DNA of 64,000 bases, from contig NZ_LT996886.1 in assembly GCF_900343145.1 (NCBI RefSeq), positions 434,001 to 498,000 of the forward strand, given 5' to 3'. A program made the translations under genes and the position numbers. Numbering within the stretch: position 1 is the stretch's first letter; the number at the start of each line of letters is the position of its first letter. The notes under the pieces were generated by a model. That model was not told the DNA's origin. It ran no database searches and worked only from the letters and a program-made list of their open reading frames with translations. Source of the stretch: Tessaracoccus timonensis (GTDB lineage: Bacteria > Actinomycetota > Actinomycetes > Propionibacteriales > Propionibacteriaceae). Shown piece by piece: positions 8,813 to 17,706 of this stretch.

Positions 8813-10174
8813 ATGCGACGTCGCAAGTTCCTCGTGCTGGGTCTCGCCCCAGCACTTGCACTCGGCACGCTGTCGGCGTGCGCGCCCGGTAGCGGCGACA
8901 GCGCCTCGGGTGAGACAGCGTCGAAGGCGCCCAGCGAAATCAGCACCGACCCAGCTAGCTTGGGCGATGTCGAGTTGAAGGTATGGGACCAGGAAGTTCG
9001 CGGTTCCCAAAACGATGCGCTGGAGGCCCTGAACAAGGCCTTCCAGGATAAGTACCCCAACATCAAGATCAAGCGCACCAGCCAGTCGAACGATGATCTG
9101 CAGCAGCAGATCGCGCTCGCGCTGTCCGGCAACGACGTGCCCGACGTCGCGCAGGTCAACAATGCCCGCGGTGACATGGGCCAGTACGTGGCTGCCGGCC
9201 AGCTCGTGAACCTCGAGCCCTACGCCGAGGCCTACGGCTGGAGCGACCGCTTCGCTGAGTCCGTGCTGAGCAAGGTGCGGTACTCCGACGATGCCAAGAC
9301 CTTCGGCGAAGGCAGCCTGTACGGCGTACCGCAGACCGGTGAGATCGTCGGCCTGTTCTACTCCAAGAAGAAGCTCGAGAAGCTCGGAATCGAGGCGCCG
9401 ACGACATGGGACGAGTACTTCGCCGCGCTCGACAAGGCGAAGGAAGCGGGCGAACAGCCCATGGTGCTGGGCAACCTCGAGCAGTGGCCCGCGCTCCACG
9501 TCTTCGGCCCGCTGCAGGCCAACTACGTGTCCTCGGACGAGATCGTGAAGCTCGGCATGGGCAACGCGGGCGCCGACTGGACGTCGGATGCCAACAAGGA
9601 GGCCATGACGCAGTTCGCCAAGTGGGCGAAGGACGGCTACTTCGGCTCGTCGCCGAACGGCACCGACTACGACCCGGCCTGGGCGAGCTTCGGTAAGGGC
9701 ACCGGCGTGTTCCTGCCCGCTGGTAGCTGGGTGGGCACCGACCTCGAAGCCACCATGAAGGATGACCTCGGGTTCATGGCTCCGCCACCCGGCGTCGACG
9801 GCAAGCTCGCCACCACCGGTGGCACGGGTATTCCGTTCTCGATTCCTGCCAAGTCGAAGAACGTCGACGCGGCCGCCGCCTACATCGACTTCATCACCAG
9901 CGACGAGGCCATGAAGATCATCGCTGAGAAGGGCGGCATGCCGGTGAACAACACGGCCGAGCTCGCTCCGGACTCGGGCGTGCAGCACGACATCTTCACC
10001 GCTTTCGACAAGGTTTCGTCCGAAGGCACCCTGCTGCCGTACCTTGACTACGCGACGCCCAGCTTCGCGGACACCGCTGGCCAGGGCCTCCAGGAGGCGC
10101 TAGGCGGCCAGAAGTCTCCCGAAGATGTACTCCAGTCCTTCCAGGACGACTACTCGAAGTTCGTGGGTGAGTAA
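8813..10174 (+). CDS. Sugar ABC transporter substrate-binding lipoprotein
   Basis: A 453-residue extracellular solute-binding protein (family 1, MalE/UgpB-like). The start at ATG 8813 is supported by AGAAGGAG and gives a proper lipoprotein signal peptide with lipobox LSAC (Cys23); the frame also stays open upstream to 8729. The mature part shows typical family-1 features such as NDVPDVAQVNN and a C-terminal proline-aromatic segment. It is first in an operon with two permeases and a PfkB kinase. No ATPase gene is present, as is usual for actinobacterial sugar importers that share a multitask ATPase (MsiK type). Confidence 0.93.
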   Translation: MRRRKFLVLGLAPALALGTLSACAPGSGDSASGETASKAPSEISTDPASLGDVELKVWDQEVRGSQNDALEALNKAFQDKYPNIKIKRTSQSNDDLQQQIALALSGNDVPDVAQVNNARGDMGQYVAAGQLVNLEPYAEAYGWSDRFAESVLSKVRYSDDAKTFGEGSLYGVPQTGEIVGLFYSKKKLEKLGIEAPTTWDEYFAALDKAKEAGEQPMVLGNLEQWPALHVFGPLQANYVSSDEIVKLGMGNAGADWTSDANKEAMTQFAKWAKDGYFGSSPNGTDYDPAWASFGKGTGVFLPAGSWVGTDLEATMKDDLGFMAPPPGVDGKLATTGGTGIPFSIPAKSKNVDAAAAYIDFITSDEAMKIIAEKGGMPVNNTAELAPDSGVQHDIFTAFDKVSSEGTLLPYLDYATPSFADTAGQGLQEALGGQKSPEDVLQSFQDDYSKFVGE

Positions 10175-10177
10175 CTG

Positions 10178-11080
10178 ATGTCGAAGAAGGGTCGGGAGCG
10201 GCCGTCGGCAGTGGTACGAGGGCGGTGGACGCCGTACCTCTACCTGCTCCCGGCCCTCCTCGTTTACGGAGGATTCCTGCTCTACCCCGTGGTGCGAACT
10301 GCCCAGTTCTCGCTGTATGAGTGGAGCGGATTCGGGCCGGCGACCTTCGTCGGGCTCGACAACTACACGTCGCTCGTGACCGATCAGCGGTTCCTCGCCG
10401 CCATCAGCCACGCGTTCTACCTCATCTTGTTCTACGCCATCCTGCCGCTCATCGTCGGCCTGATCCTGGCCGCCATTCTCCGACGGGGCAACGTGCGCGG
10501 GATGGGTGTGTACCGGGTGCTCATCTTCGTGCCGCAGGTGATCGCGCTCGTCGTGGTCGCCGTCGCGTGGCGCCAGATCTACACCCCCAACGGCACGCTC
10601 AACTCCATGCTCGGCTGGATCGGAGTCGAATCGGACATCGGCTGGTTGGGCGATCCGAATCTCGCGCTCACCGCCGTCGGCATCATCGGGTTCTGGCTCG
10701 AAACCGGCCTCGTGATGTTGCTACTGCTGGCGGGCATGAACCGCATCCCCGGCGAGCTGTATGAGGCTGCCCGCCTCGACGGGGCTGGCCCGATCAGTGA
10801 GTTCTTCGGCATCACGCTGCCCGCGGTCCGCCCGGAGATCGCCACCTCGCTCGTGCTCACCATCATCGCCGCGCTGAAGACCTTCGACCTGGTGTACATG
10901 ACCACCAGTGGCGGCCCCGGCACTGCGACGACGGTGCCCAGCTACGAGGTGTACAACCGGGCCTTCCAGCTCAAGCAAGTGGGTTCCGCGTCGGCCGTGG
11001 CCGTGTTCCTCACCGTGATGGTGTTCTGCATCAACGTCGTGGTGAACCGCATCGGCGAAGAAAAGAAGGTGTCGCGATGA
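10178..11080 (+). CDS. Sugar ABC transporter permease (MalF/UgpA type)
   Basis: A 300-residue inner-membrane permease with six predicted transmembrane segments. The cytoplasmic EAA loop is visible from residue 193 (ELYEAARLDGAGPISEFF), the contact site for the ATPase. It begins 3 bp after the binding-protein stop and overlaps the next permease by 4 bp. It forms the membrane channel together with the following gene; the sugar is unknown. Confidence 0.93.
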   Translation: MSKKGRERPSAVVRGRWTPYLYLLPALLVYGGFLLYPVVRTAQFSLYEWSGFGPATFVGLDNYTSLVTDQRFLAAISHAFYLILFYAILPLIVGLILAAILRRGNVRGMGVYRVLIFVPQVIALVVVAVAWRQIYTPNGTLNSMLGWIGVESDIGWLGDPNLALTAVGIIGFWLETGLVMLLLLAGMNRIPGELYEAARLDGAGPISEFFGITLPAVRPEIATSLVLTIIAALKTFDLVYMTTSGGPGTATTVPSYEVYNRAFQLKQVGSASAVAVFLTVMVFCINVVVNRIGEEKKVSR

Positions 11081-11886
11081 AGGTATCCGTCGGCGAGAAA
11101 GCCCTCAACTACGTCATTTTGACGCTCTTCAGCCTGTTCGCCATCTTCCCGATCATCACCATCGTGCTGACGGCCTTGTCGCCGCAGCTGGGCGTTTCGG
11201 AACCTGGCCCGCACTGGCACAACATCGTCGATGCCTGGAACCAGGGCGCGTTCGGCCCAGCGCTGCTGCGTTCGCTCGCCGTCGCAGGCTTCGTGGTGCC
11301 CGTCGCGCTCGTGCTCTCAATTCTGGCCGGCTACGCCTTCGGCACCATGCAGTTCCGAGGCTCGACGATCCTGTTCTACCTCTTCCTGTTCGGCATGATG
11401 GTGCCCGCCGAGGCCATCATCATCCCCCTGTTCTACGACCTGCGCTCCATGCAGCTCACCGACACTCTCTGGGCGGTAGCCATGCCGCAGGTTGCCCAGT
11501 CCATCGCGTTCGGCACGTTCTGGATGCGCGCCCAGTTCCGCGCGATGCCGAGGAGCTTGCTCGAAGCCGCCGCGATCGACCACTGCTCCGGCTTCACCGC
11601 GCTGCGCAAGGTGTTCGTCCCTCCCGCCACGGGCTCTATCGCCACCGTCACGGTGCTCATGTTCATGTGGACATGGAACGAGTTCATGATTCCGCTGGTC
11701 ATGTCGCCGGGAGCTGAGTGGCGCACGGCTCCGCTCGGCCTGTCTGTGTTCAAGGGCCAGTACACCGCCGACGGCGCACTCATGGCGGCCGCTGGGCTCA
11801 TCATTGCCGCGCCCATCGTCGTGGTATTCCTGATGCTGCAGCGCTACTTCATTGACGGCATGCTGGAAGGATCTGCAAAAGAATGA
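11077..11886 (+). CDS. Sugar ABC transporter permease (MalG/UgpE type)
   Basis: A 269-residue partner permease with six predicted membrane segments and an EAA loop at about residues 161-176 (LLEAAAIDHCSGFTALRK). Cysteine and histidine in the loop (DHCSG) replace the more usual DGAS, a mild oddity. It is translationally coupled on both sides: ATGA with the previous permease and a 4-bp overlap with the PfkB kinase gene. Confidence 0.93.
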   Translation: MKVSVGEKALNYVILTLFSLFAIFPIITIVLTALSPQLGVSEPGPHWHNIVDAWNQGAFGPALLRSLAVAGFVVPVALVLSILAGYAFGTMQFRGSTILFYLFLFGMMVPAEAIIIPLFYDLRSMQLTDTLWAVAMPQVAQSIAFGTFWMRAQFRAMPRSLLEAAAIDHCSGFTALRKVFVPPATGSIATVTVLMFMWTWNEFMIPLVMSPGAEWRTAPLGLSVFKGQYTADGALMAAAGLIIAAPIVVVFLMLQRYFIDGMLEGSAKE

Positions 11887-13010
11887 CCGACCACGAACAT
11901 CTCGACGACTTCTGCGAGCACTGCTGGAATTGGGACCCGCTGCGGGCTACCCGAACCCCCGACGATCCCCCGCTGGACGTGCTCAGCACCGGCACCGTCT
12001 TCTTCGACCTCATCTTCACGGGGTTGAGCCGGATGCCGAAGCCGGGCGAGGAACTGTACACGTCGGGAATGGGATCATGCCCAGGCGGCATCGCGAACCT
12101 CGCTACCGCGCTCGCGCGCCTGGGCCTGCGCACCGGGCTCGTCGCGGGATTCGGCGACGATGCCTACGCCGATTGGCTGTGGGAGACCCTGGCCGACGGG
12201 GAAGGCATCGACCTGTCGTCGTCGCCGCGATTCGAGCATTTCCACTCCGCCACGACGGTGGCGATGACCGTCGACGACGACCGCGCCATGGTCACACACA
12301 TGCACGAGCTTCCGACCCCGCTCGAGCCCTACATCCTCAGTGCGCCGCAGGCTCGGGCCGCGGTGCTGGACCTGGCCGGCGAGACGTCGTGGTGGCCTAC
12401 GCTGGCCGCCCGCGGCACGTTGCTGTTCGCTGACATCGGCTACGACGACACCGGCAAGTGGGATCCCGCGGTGCTCGAGCCGTTGCGCCATTGCCACGCG
12501 TTCACCCCCAACGCGGTGGAAGCCATGCACTACACGCGCACGGACTCCCCCACCCGGGCGGTGCGGAAGATCGCCGAGCTCGTGCCGCTCGCCGTCGTCA
12601 CCGACGGTGTTGCCGGCGCGTACGCCATCGACCAAAACACCGGCGAGGAGGCCTACTGCCCCGCGGTAGCCACCGAAGCCATCGACGCCACCGGCGCGGG
12701 CGACGTGTTCGCGTCGGGGCTCGTCCTGGGCACGCTGGCTGGCTGGACGCTCGAGCACCGGCTACGGTTCGCGGCGCTGTGCTCGTCGCTGGCGGTGCAG
12801 CAGTTCGGTGGCTCGCTGGCGGCGCCGGGCTGGGGCGACATTTCCGACTGGTGGCGCTGCCTGCTGGCCCGCGCCGAGGGCGGCGATCTGAAGGCGGAGT
12901 ACATCCGCCACGACTACGCCTTCCTCGCCGACGTCATCCCGAGCCACGAGGTGGCTGGCGTCCGGAGGGCGGAGGGCACGTTCGCACTCCACTCCGACCT
13001 CCACCACTGA
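11883..13010 (+). CDS. PfkB-family carbohydrate kinase
   Basis: A 375-residue ribokinase-like sugar kinase. The N-terminal glycine motif (GSCPGGIANLATALARLG, about 64-81) and signature 2 (DATGAGD, 268-274, with the presumed catalytic base Asp274) are intact. The N-terminus carries about 30 extra residues before the kinase fold, including CEHC (11-14) and several His/Asp, which is unusual. It overlaps the upstream permease gene, so it probably phosphorylates the imported sugar. With a GH4 glycosidase across the promoter, it may prime the substrate for that enzyme. The exact sugar is unknown. Confidence 0.85.
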   Translation: MTDHEHLDDFCEHCWNWDPLRATRTPDDPPLDVLSTGTVFFDLIFTGLSRMPKPGEELYTSGMGSCPGGIANLATALARLGLRTGLVAGFGDDAYADWLWETLADGEGIDLSSSPRFEHFHSATTVAMTVDDDRAMVTHMHELPTPLEPYILSAPQARAAVLDLAGETSWWPTLAARGTLLFADIGYDDTGKWDPAVLEPLRHCHAFTPNAVEAMHYTRTDSPTRAVRKIAELVPLAVVTDGVAGAYAIDQNTGEEAYCPAVATEAIDATGAGDVFASGLVLGTLAGWTLEHRLRFAALCSSLAVQQFGGSLAAPGWGDISDWWRCLLARAEGGDLKAEYIRHDYAFLADVIPSHEVAGVRRAEGTFALHSDLHH

Positions 13011-13016
13011 GCAAGC

Positions 13017-13889
13017 TCAGACGAACTCGCTTCCGGTGATCCTCCGGTAGGCCTCCAGGTAGCGTTCGCGCGTGGCGGCGACCACGTCGTCGGGCAGCGC
13101 CGGGGGCTCGGAGGTGCGGTCCCAGTCAGACTCGTGGGTGAGCCAGTCGCGCACAAATTGCTTGTCGAAGCTGGGGAGCGACGCGCCAGGCTTCCAGGTG
13201 TTCGCGTCCCAGAAGCGGGATGAATCCGGGGTGAGCACCTCGTCGGCGAGCACGAGTTCGCCGTCGCGGAGCCCGAATTCGAGCTTCGTGTCGGCGAGGA
13301 TGACGCCGCGCTGGGCGGCAATGTCGGCGGCCCGGGAGTAGATAGCTAAGGTGGCGTCGCGCAGCGAGTTGGCGAGCTCCTCCCCGTGCAGGCGAGCGAT
13401 GGTGGCGAAGTCGACGTTCTCGTCGTGGTCGCCCAGTTCCGCCTTAATCGCGGGCGTGAATATGGGTGCGGGGAGCTTGTCGCCGTCCTGCAGGCCGTCG
13501 GGCAGCTGGATGCCGCACACGGTGCCCGACGCCTGGTACTCCGCCCAACCAGAGCCGGTGAGGTAGCCTCGGGCGACGCATTCGACCGGCACCATGTCGA
13601 GACGCTCGACGATCACCGCTCGGCCGGCGACTTCGTCGGGTACTTCGTCGGTGACTAGGTGGTTTGCGATGTCGGGGAATTGCTGGAACCACCACGAGCT
13701 GAGCTGCGTCAGCACCGCACCTTTGTCGGGAATGAGGGTGGGCAGGATGTGGTCGTAGGCCGAGATGTTGTCCGTGGCCACCATCAGGACGCAGGGGTGC
13801 CCGTCGACGTCGACGTCGTACAGCTCACGCACCTTTCCAGCGTGGCGAAGGGGTAAGCCGAGCGTTTCCTGGAACTGGTTCACACTCAC
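13017..13889 (-). CDS. purC: Phosphoribosylaminoimidazole-succinocarboxamide synthase (SAICAR synthetase)
   Basis: Joins aspartate to CAIR using ATP in de novo purine synthesis. Recognised by [16 protein letters not shown] at the N-terminus, the motif [18 protein letters not shown] and the C-terminal [18 protein letters not shown]. The start was set at GTG 13889 ([13 protein letters not shown]), giving 290 residues, the family norm; the frame continues upstream to 13976 without resembling the family. Convergent with the PfkB gene, leaving 6 bp between stops. Confidence 0.96.
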   Translation of the reverse strand: MSVNQFQETLGLPLRHAGKVRELYDVDVDGHPCVLMVATDNISAYDHILPTLIPDKGAVLTQLSSWWFQQFPDIANHLVTDEVPDEVAGRAVIVERLDMVPVECVARGYLTGSGWAEYQASGTVCGIQLPDGLQDGDKLPAPIFTPAIKAELGDHDENVDFATIARLHGEELANSLRDATLAIYSRAADIAAQRGVILADTKLEFGLRDGELVLADEVLTPDSSRFWDANTWKPGASLPSFDKQFVRDWLTHESDWDRTSEPPALPDDVVAATRERYLEAYRRITGSEFV

Positions 13890-13990
13890 GATGCTAGTCG
13901 CTGCAGGCGCGTGCGGTGCGAGAACGGGCAGCTCGCGTTGCCATGCGCGGATGCGGCCGCTGACCCCAGTGCTCACATACTCTCGAAGGT

Positions 13991-14443
13991 ATGCGACATC
14001 TTGTTCGGCTTCCGGTTCTGCTCATCGCTGTGTGGGCGGGACTTGCGTTCACGTTGCTGTTCGGCGTCGATTGGGGGTTGCAGCAGCTTCTGGCGACGCG
14101 CCATCTGCTCGGGGCGGGGGTGGCCGGCGGTCTGATCTGGCTGGCCGGGCTGTTGATTCCTCTCGAGCACCCGAGGAGAGACCCGCGCTTCGGCACGATG
14201 TGGACGATCGTGATGTTCTTGATCGGCATCGTCGGCGGGATTGTCGCCTACCAGGTGACGTACTTTCTCGGCGCTCCGGAGCAGCAGGAGCACTACACGC
14301 TGGCCGACATGGCTGGGATCTTCCTGATCCCAGCCATCATGGCCGGGTGGATCGCTCTCGTCGCGGCGATCGACCTCACGCTCGTGACGCGCGCCGGGCC
14401 TGCACAGCCCATCTCAGCAACACATCGATGGATGCACCGCTGA
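13991..14443 (+). CDS. Small four-pass membrane protein, function unknown
   Basis: A 150-residue protein with four predicted transmembrane segments (about residues 5-27, 38-58, 68-92 and 105-128) joined by short charged loops; the sequence around [12 protein letters not shown] lies in a cytoplasmic loop. A GAAGG sequence sits just before the ATG. I do not recognise the family. It is divergent from purC and converges on the RNase HI gene. Confidence 0.7.
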   Translation: MRHLVRLPVLLIAVWAGLAFTLLFGVDWGLQQLLATRHLLGAGVAGGLIWLAGLLIPLEHPRRDPRFGTMWTIVMFLIGIVGGIVAYQVTYFLGAPEQQEHYTLADMAGIFLIPAIMAGWIALVAAIDLTLVTRAGPAQPISATHRWMHR

Positions 14444-14452
14444 GCTCGGCTA

Positions 14453-15355
14453 TCAGCGCTTCGTGACCTGCGCGAACCGCAGCTTCCAGCCGTCGCCCGT
14501 GCGCTGCCAGAGGTTGAATCGCAGCTTGGTGCGCTGCTGCCAGCGCATCCCCACCACCCCGTCGGCGTACTGATCGATGCCGAGCACCTCGAAGCCCTTG
14601 TCATCGAGCGGTTTCCAGGCGCCATACGACGCGTCGATGACCTGCCCGTCGACCGAGTGCGAGATCACGTCGGGGTGCAGCAGCTTGCGCAGTTTGGCCT
14701 CGTCGGTGCGCACTTCGTCGGAGAGCAGCTTCTTGGTGAGCGCCAACAGCTCGCCCTTGACTCTGGACGATGCTGTGCCAGGCGTGGGGCTCACGGGCGC
14801 CGTTTCGGCCGCGACGGTGAGCAGATCGGGTTCTTCCTCCCGCTGTCCTATCTCTAAGGCCGACTCCGCTGTGCAGACGGGGGCGCCGTCGAACCCTGGC
14901 CCGACGTCGGGGCGACGCCCGGATTGGAAGGCTTCGGCGGCAGCGCGGGCACGCGCGTCGGCGGCTTCGTTGAGGGGGTGCCCCGCGTGCCCCTTCACCC
15001 ACTCGAACGCCACACTGCGGCCGCGCATGGCCTCGTCGATGGCCTTCATGAGCTCAACGTTCTGGACGGGTTTGCCGTCGGCCTTCTTCCATCCTTTGCG
15101 CTTCCAGCCGGCCATCCATTTCGTGATGGAGTTGATGACGTACTGCGAGTCGCACAGCACCTTGAGCGGGCGCGGCTCGTTCGCGGTGGACTGCAGCAGT
15201 TGCAGCACCGCCATGAGCTCGCCCATGTTGTTCGTGCCGCGCTCCCAGCCGCCGGCCGCCCAGCAGCTATCGTCGATGTACCACGCCCAGCCCGCCGGCC
15301 CGGGGTTGCTGAGCGATGACCCGTCGGCGGCAGCTACCAGCTCGTCAGTGGCCAT
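14453..15355 (-). CDS. RNase HI-like protein with C-terminal NTF2/DUF4440-like extension
   Basis: Residues 1-145 form a type 1 RNase H domain with the four acidic active-site residues in place: Asp11 (ADGSS), Glu46 (NNMGEL), Asp69 (CDSQY) and Asp133 (NEAADARA), plus His123. It would cleave RNA in RNA-DNA hybrids. After a linker of about 45 residues, residues about 195-300 look like an NTF2/DUF4440-type domain (LLHPDVISHSVDG, then W-rich strands ending DGWKLRFAQVTKR). The start was set at ATG 15355 (MATDEL), overlapping the end of the adenosine deaminase gene by 11 bp. Standard RNase HI is about 150 residues, so this is a fusion. Confidence 0.88.
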   Translation of the reverse strand: MATDELVAAADGSSLSNPGPAGWAWYIDDSCWAAGGWERGTNNMGELMAVLQLLQSTANEPRPLKVLCDSQYVINSITKWMAGWKRKGWKKADGKPVQNVELMKAIDEAMRGRSVAFEWVKGHAGHPLNEAADARARAAAEAFQSGRRPDVGPGFDGAPVCTAESALEIGQREEEPDLLTVAAETAPVSPTPGTASSRVKGELLALTKKLLSDEVRTDEAKLRKLLHPDVISHSVDGQVIDASYGAWKPLDDKGFEVLGIDQYADGVVGMRWQQRTKLRFNLWQRTGDGWKLRFAQVTKR

Positions 15356-16406
15356 AGCCGGGGAGGATGACGCGCTCGAGCAGGTCAAGCTTCTCGTCGT
15401 GGTGCAGGAACGACGCCTGGAGTGCGTCGACGGTGATGCGCTCGAAGTCGTCCACGCCCCATCCGAAGGCTTCGGAGACGCGGGCGAACTCGCGGCTCAT
15501 GGACGTGCCGGACATAAGGCGGTTGTCGCAGTTGATGGAGATGTTGAAGCCCAGGTCGAACAGCAACCCGACGGGGTGATCTTCGATGGAGTCGGCAACG
15601 CCCGTCTGCAGGTTCGATGTGGGGCACACCTCGAGCATGATTTGCTGGTCGAGCACGTACTGCGCGAGGCGCCCCAGCACGGGCTGTTCAGCGGTGAGGT
15701 CGATGTCTTCGACGATGCGTACGCCGTGGCCGATGCGGCGCGCCCCGCAGATTTGGACCGCCTCGAACACCGACTTCGGGCCAACATCCTCGCCCGCATG
15801 GATGGTGAAGGGGAAGTTGTTTCGACGCAGGTGCTCGAAGGCCTTCGCGAAGCGGGTGCAGGGGAAGCCGTCCTCGGCGCCTGCGATGTCGAAGCCAGCG
15901 ACAGAATCGTCGCGGAAATCGAGGGCGAGCTGGGCGATGTCGGTCGTCGGTTCGCCGTGGCGCATCGAGGTAAGGATCTGCCGCGCGACAATGGTGCGCC
16001 CGTCGGCCTGGGCCGCAGCGACGCCGTCGGCGATACCGTCGCGTACTGCCTCGACGGCCTGCTCGAGCGTGAGATCGCGCGTGACATGCTGCTCGGGCGC
16101 CCACCGCAGTTCCGCGTAGGCGACGCCGTCGGCGGCCAGGTCTTCGACGGCCTCCTTCGCGACGCGGATGAGGTGTTCGCGGTTGCGCATGGCCGCGACG
16201 GTGTAGTCGAAGGTCTGCAGGTAGGACGGCAGCGAGCCAGAGTCTGCTTGCTCGAAGAACCAGTCTTCCAGGGTGTTGGCATCCATGCAGGGCACCTCAT
16301 GACCGATGTCGCCGAGGTGATCAATGACGGTCTGCCCTCGCAGCCCACCGTCGAGGTGCTCGTGCAGGGCCACCTTCGGCAAGGCCTTCAACTGTTCCAT
16401 GTCCAT
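15345..16406 (-). CDS. add: Adenosine deaminase
   Basis: Converts (deoxy)adenosine to (deoxy)inosine in purine salvage; a zinc amidohydrolase. Metal and catalytic motifs are visible: HEH (residues 15-17), HAGED, GHGVRI and NCDNRLMSGTS. The start was placed at ATG 16406 (MDMEQLKALPKVALHEHLDGG), giving 353 residues; the frame is open to 16445. It is on the same strand as cdd and the nucleoside importer, but a T7SS-like four-gene cassette lies between it and cdd. Confidence 0.95.
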   Translation of the reverse strand: MDMEQLKALPKVALHEHLDGGLRGQTVIDHLGDIGHEVPCMDANTLEDWFFEQADSGSLPSYLQTFDYTVAAMRNREHLIRVAKEAVEDLAADGVAYAELRWAPEQHVTRDLTLEQAVEAVRDGIADGVAAAQADGRTIVARQILTSMRHGEPTTDIAQLALDFRDDSVAGFDIAGAEDGFPCTRFAKAFEHLRRNNFPFTIHAGEDVGPKSVFEAVQICGARRIGHGVRIVEDIDLTAEQPVLGRLAQYVLDQQIMLEVCPTSNLQTGVADSIEDHPVGLLFDLGFNISINCDNRLMSGTSMSREFARVSEAFGWGVDDFERITVDALQASFLHHDEKLDLLERVILPGYGH

Positions 16407-16474
16407 ACGCGTCAGCCTAGCCCTGCGCTCCGACAACGTCGACACGCGTTACCTGCGGGTGAGCCTGCAACGCA

Positions 16475-16927
16475 TCAATGCCGGGGAATGCCGTAGAAAT
16501 CGGCGATGTCATCCACGCTCACAACGGCTTTGTCAATGACGTCCTTAAACCGGAGAGACTGCTTCTGATCTGCTGCCACGACGTCAATCGTCACCCGCTC
16601 AATGTTGCGGTAGTTGCCTCGGTGCACCTCGACGATAGCTCGCCCCACCTCGTCGAGTATGCTGCGGAGCTCATCGCGAGACGTAGCGTCGGTATCGACG
16701 CGGCCCGAGATCCATCCGTTCTTCGAGAAAAACATTCCCACGAGCGTGTAGGTGAACTCGCTCGTTGCAGTAACTCCGTTGATTCGCTCGATAGCGTCGA
16801 CGAGTTGCTGATTCAAGTCGGTCTCGTCAGGTTCCGTTTCGCGGCCGCCGCTACAGCCAGAGAGTCCCATGGTGAGTACACCTCCTGTCGCAGCCAGTAT
16901 GACCCAACGTCGCGCGACGGCGTTCAT
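16475..16927 (-). CDS. Small lipoprotein, last gene of the T7SS-like cassette (candidate immunity or accessory protein)
   Basis: A 150-residue predicted lipoprotein: signal peptide with lipobox LSGC (Cys25), then a domain of mixed helices and strands rich in Asp/Val. I do not recognise a family. Its ATG overlaps the stop of the 260-residue gene upstream, so it is co-translated with the cassette. By analogy with the Staphylococcus aureus T7SS lipase TslA, whose locus encodes a lipoprotein immunity factor, a protective role outside the membrane is possible; that is inference from gene order only. Confidence 0.65.
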   Translation of the reverse strand: MNAVARRWVILAATGGVLTMGLSGCSGGRETEPDETDLNQQLVDAIERINGVTATSEFTYTLVGMFFSKNGWISGRVDTDATSRDELRSILDEVGRAIVEVHRGNYRNIERVTIDVVAADQKQSLRFKDVIDKAVVSVDDIADFYGIPRH

Positions 16928-17706
16928 GCCCGTCCATTCGTCAAATCAGCCAACTGATGGATGAGGCTCCCGCCAAGATGGCCAGCAGGTACGCGAACGA
17001 TTCCCGGCTGGCCGGGCACCATATGGTAAAGGCCGCGTGCTCCAATGGACCACGCGTCGTTGAAGTGATGGGTGCCGTCGGGGAACTCTGCCATACCAAT
17101 CGCAAATACACTCGCCTCGGGGTGCAGTGCGTCACGAGCATCGTCGGGAAGATCCGGCATATCAGGAACCCTGCGAAGCAAGGCCGAAGGATCGTCTCGT
17201 AGGGAATCCGGGACATTCTCGAGCACAACAACGATGGGCTCATATCCCGCACCGGGACGGATCGGCGTCGCACGGGCGTCGTCGAGCGGCGGCAGTACGC
17301 GACGAATGAGGCTCCATATCTGGGCGGTGGGGGCCAAGGCGACCTCGATCATGGGATGCGCGCCGACAACCTCCGGCCCATCCGGCCCATCCTCAACTTT
17401 GCACCGCTGAGTGATAGCGACGCAGTCCTGGTTGCCAACGAGCAGGGATGATTCGAACACGACATCTGCGTACTGCGACACCAGCTGGAGAGCGATCTTC
17501 GCGGTGCGGGTGAGTTCCAGAGCGATCCCCCACTGGGGGTCGAGGCCGGCTGGGGTTTCTATGCCGGCGGCCGCCCAATCATCGCGCAGGTCCTCGTCGA
17601 CATGCGGCAGCTCTGGGCCCGTGATGAGTTCGGTTGCGCTTGCCCAAGCCTGCTGACCGACCAACCCGACGCGCAGCGGCCCCTCGGTGTGCATCGTGGA
17701 GGTCAT
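16924..17706 (-). CDS. Conserved-looking protein of the T7SS-like cassette, function unknown
   Basis: A 260-residue soluble protein without signal peptide or membrane segment. The start is ATG 17706, which overlaps the lipase stop as TGATG; a TTG one codon upstream is unlikely. The middle resembles alternating strand/helix architecture (VFESSLLVGNQDCVAITQR). The size and the position beside a WXG-lipase raise the possibility of an EspG-like secretion chaperone, but I see no decisive motif. It overlaps the lipoprotein gene by ATGA. Confidence 0.6.
   Translation of the reverse strand: MTSTMHTEGPLRVGLVGQQAWASATELITGPELPHVDEDLRDDWAAAGIETPAGLDPQWGIALELTRTAKIALQLVSQYADVVFESSLLVGNQDCVAITQRCKVEDGPDGPEVVGAHPMIEVALAPTAQIWSLIRRVLPPLDDARATPIRPGAGYEPIVVVLENVPDSLRDDPSALLRRVPDMPDLPDDARDALHPEASVFAIGMAEFPDGTHHFNDAWSIGARGLYHMVPGQPGIVRVPAGHLGGSLIHQLADLTNGRA

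Noticed and set aside
13007-13020. Palindrome CTGAGC-AA-GCTCAG holding both stop codons of the convergent PfkB and purC genes, considered as a terminator
   Set aside because: A 6-bp stem with a 2-nt loop is too small and arises largely from the two TGA stops facing each other.
14438-14458. CGCTGA...TCAGCG inverted repeat between convergent genes
   Set aside because: Same explanation as above: short arms made by opposed stop codons.
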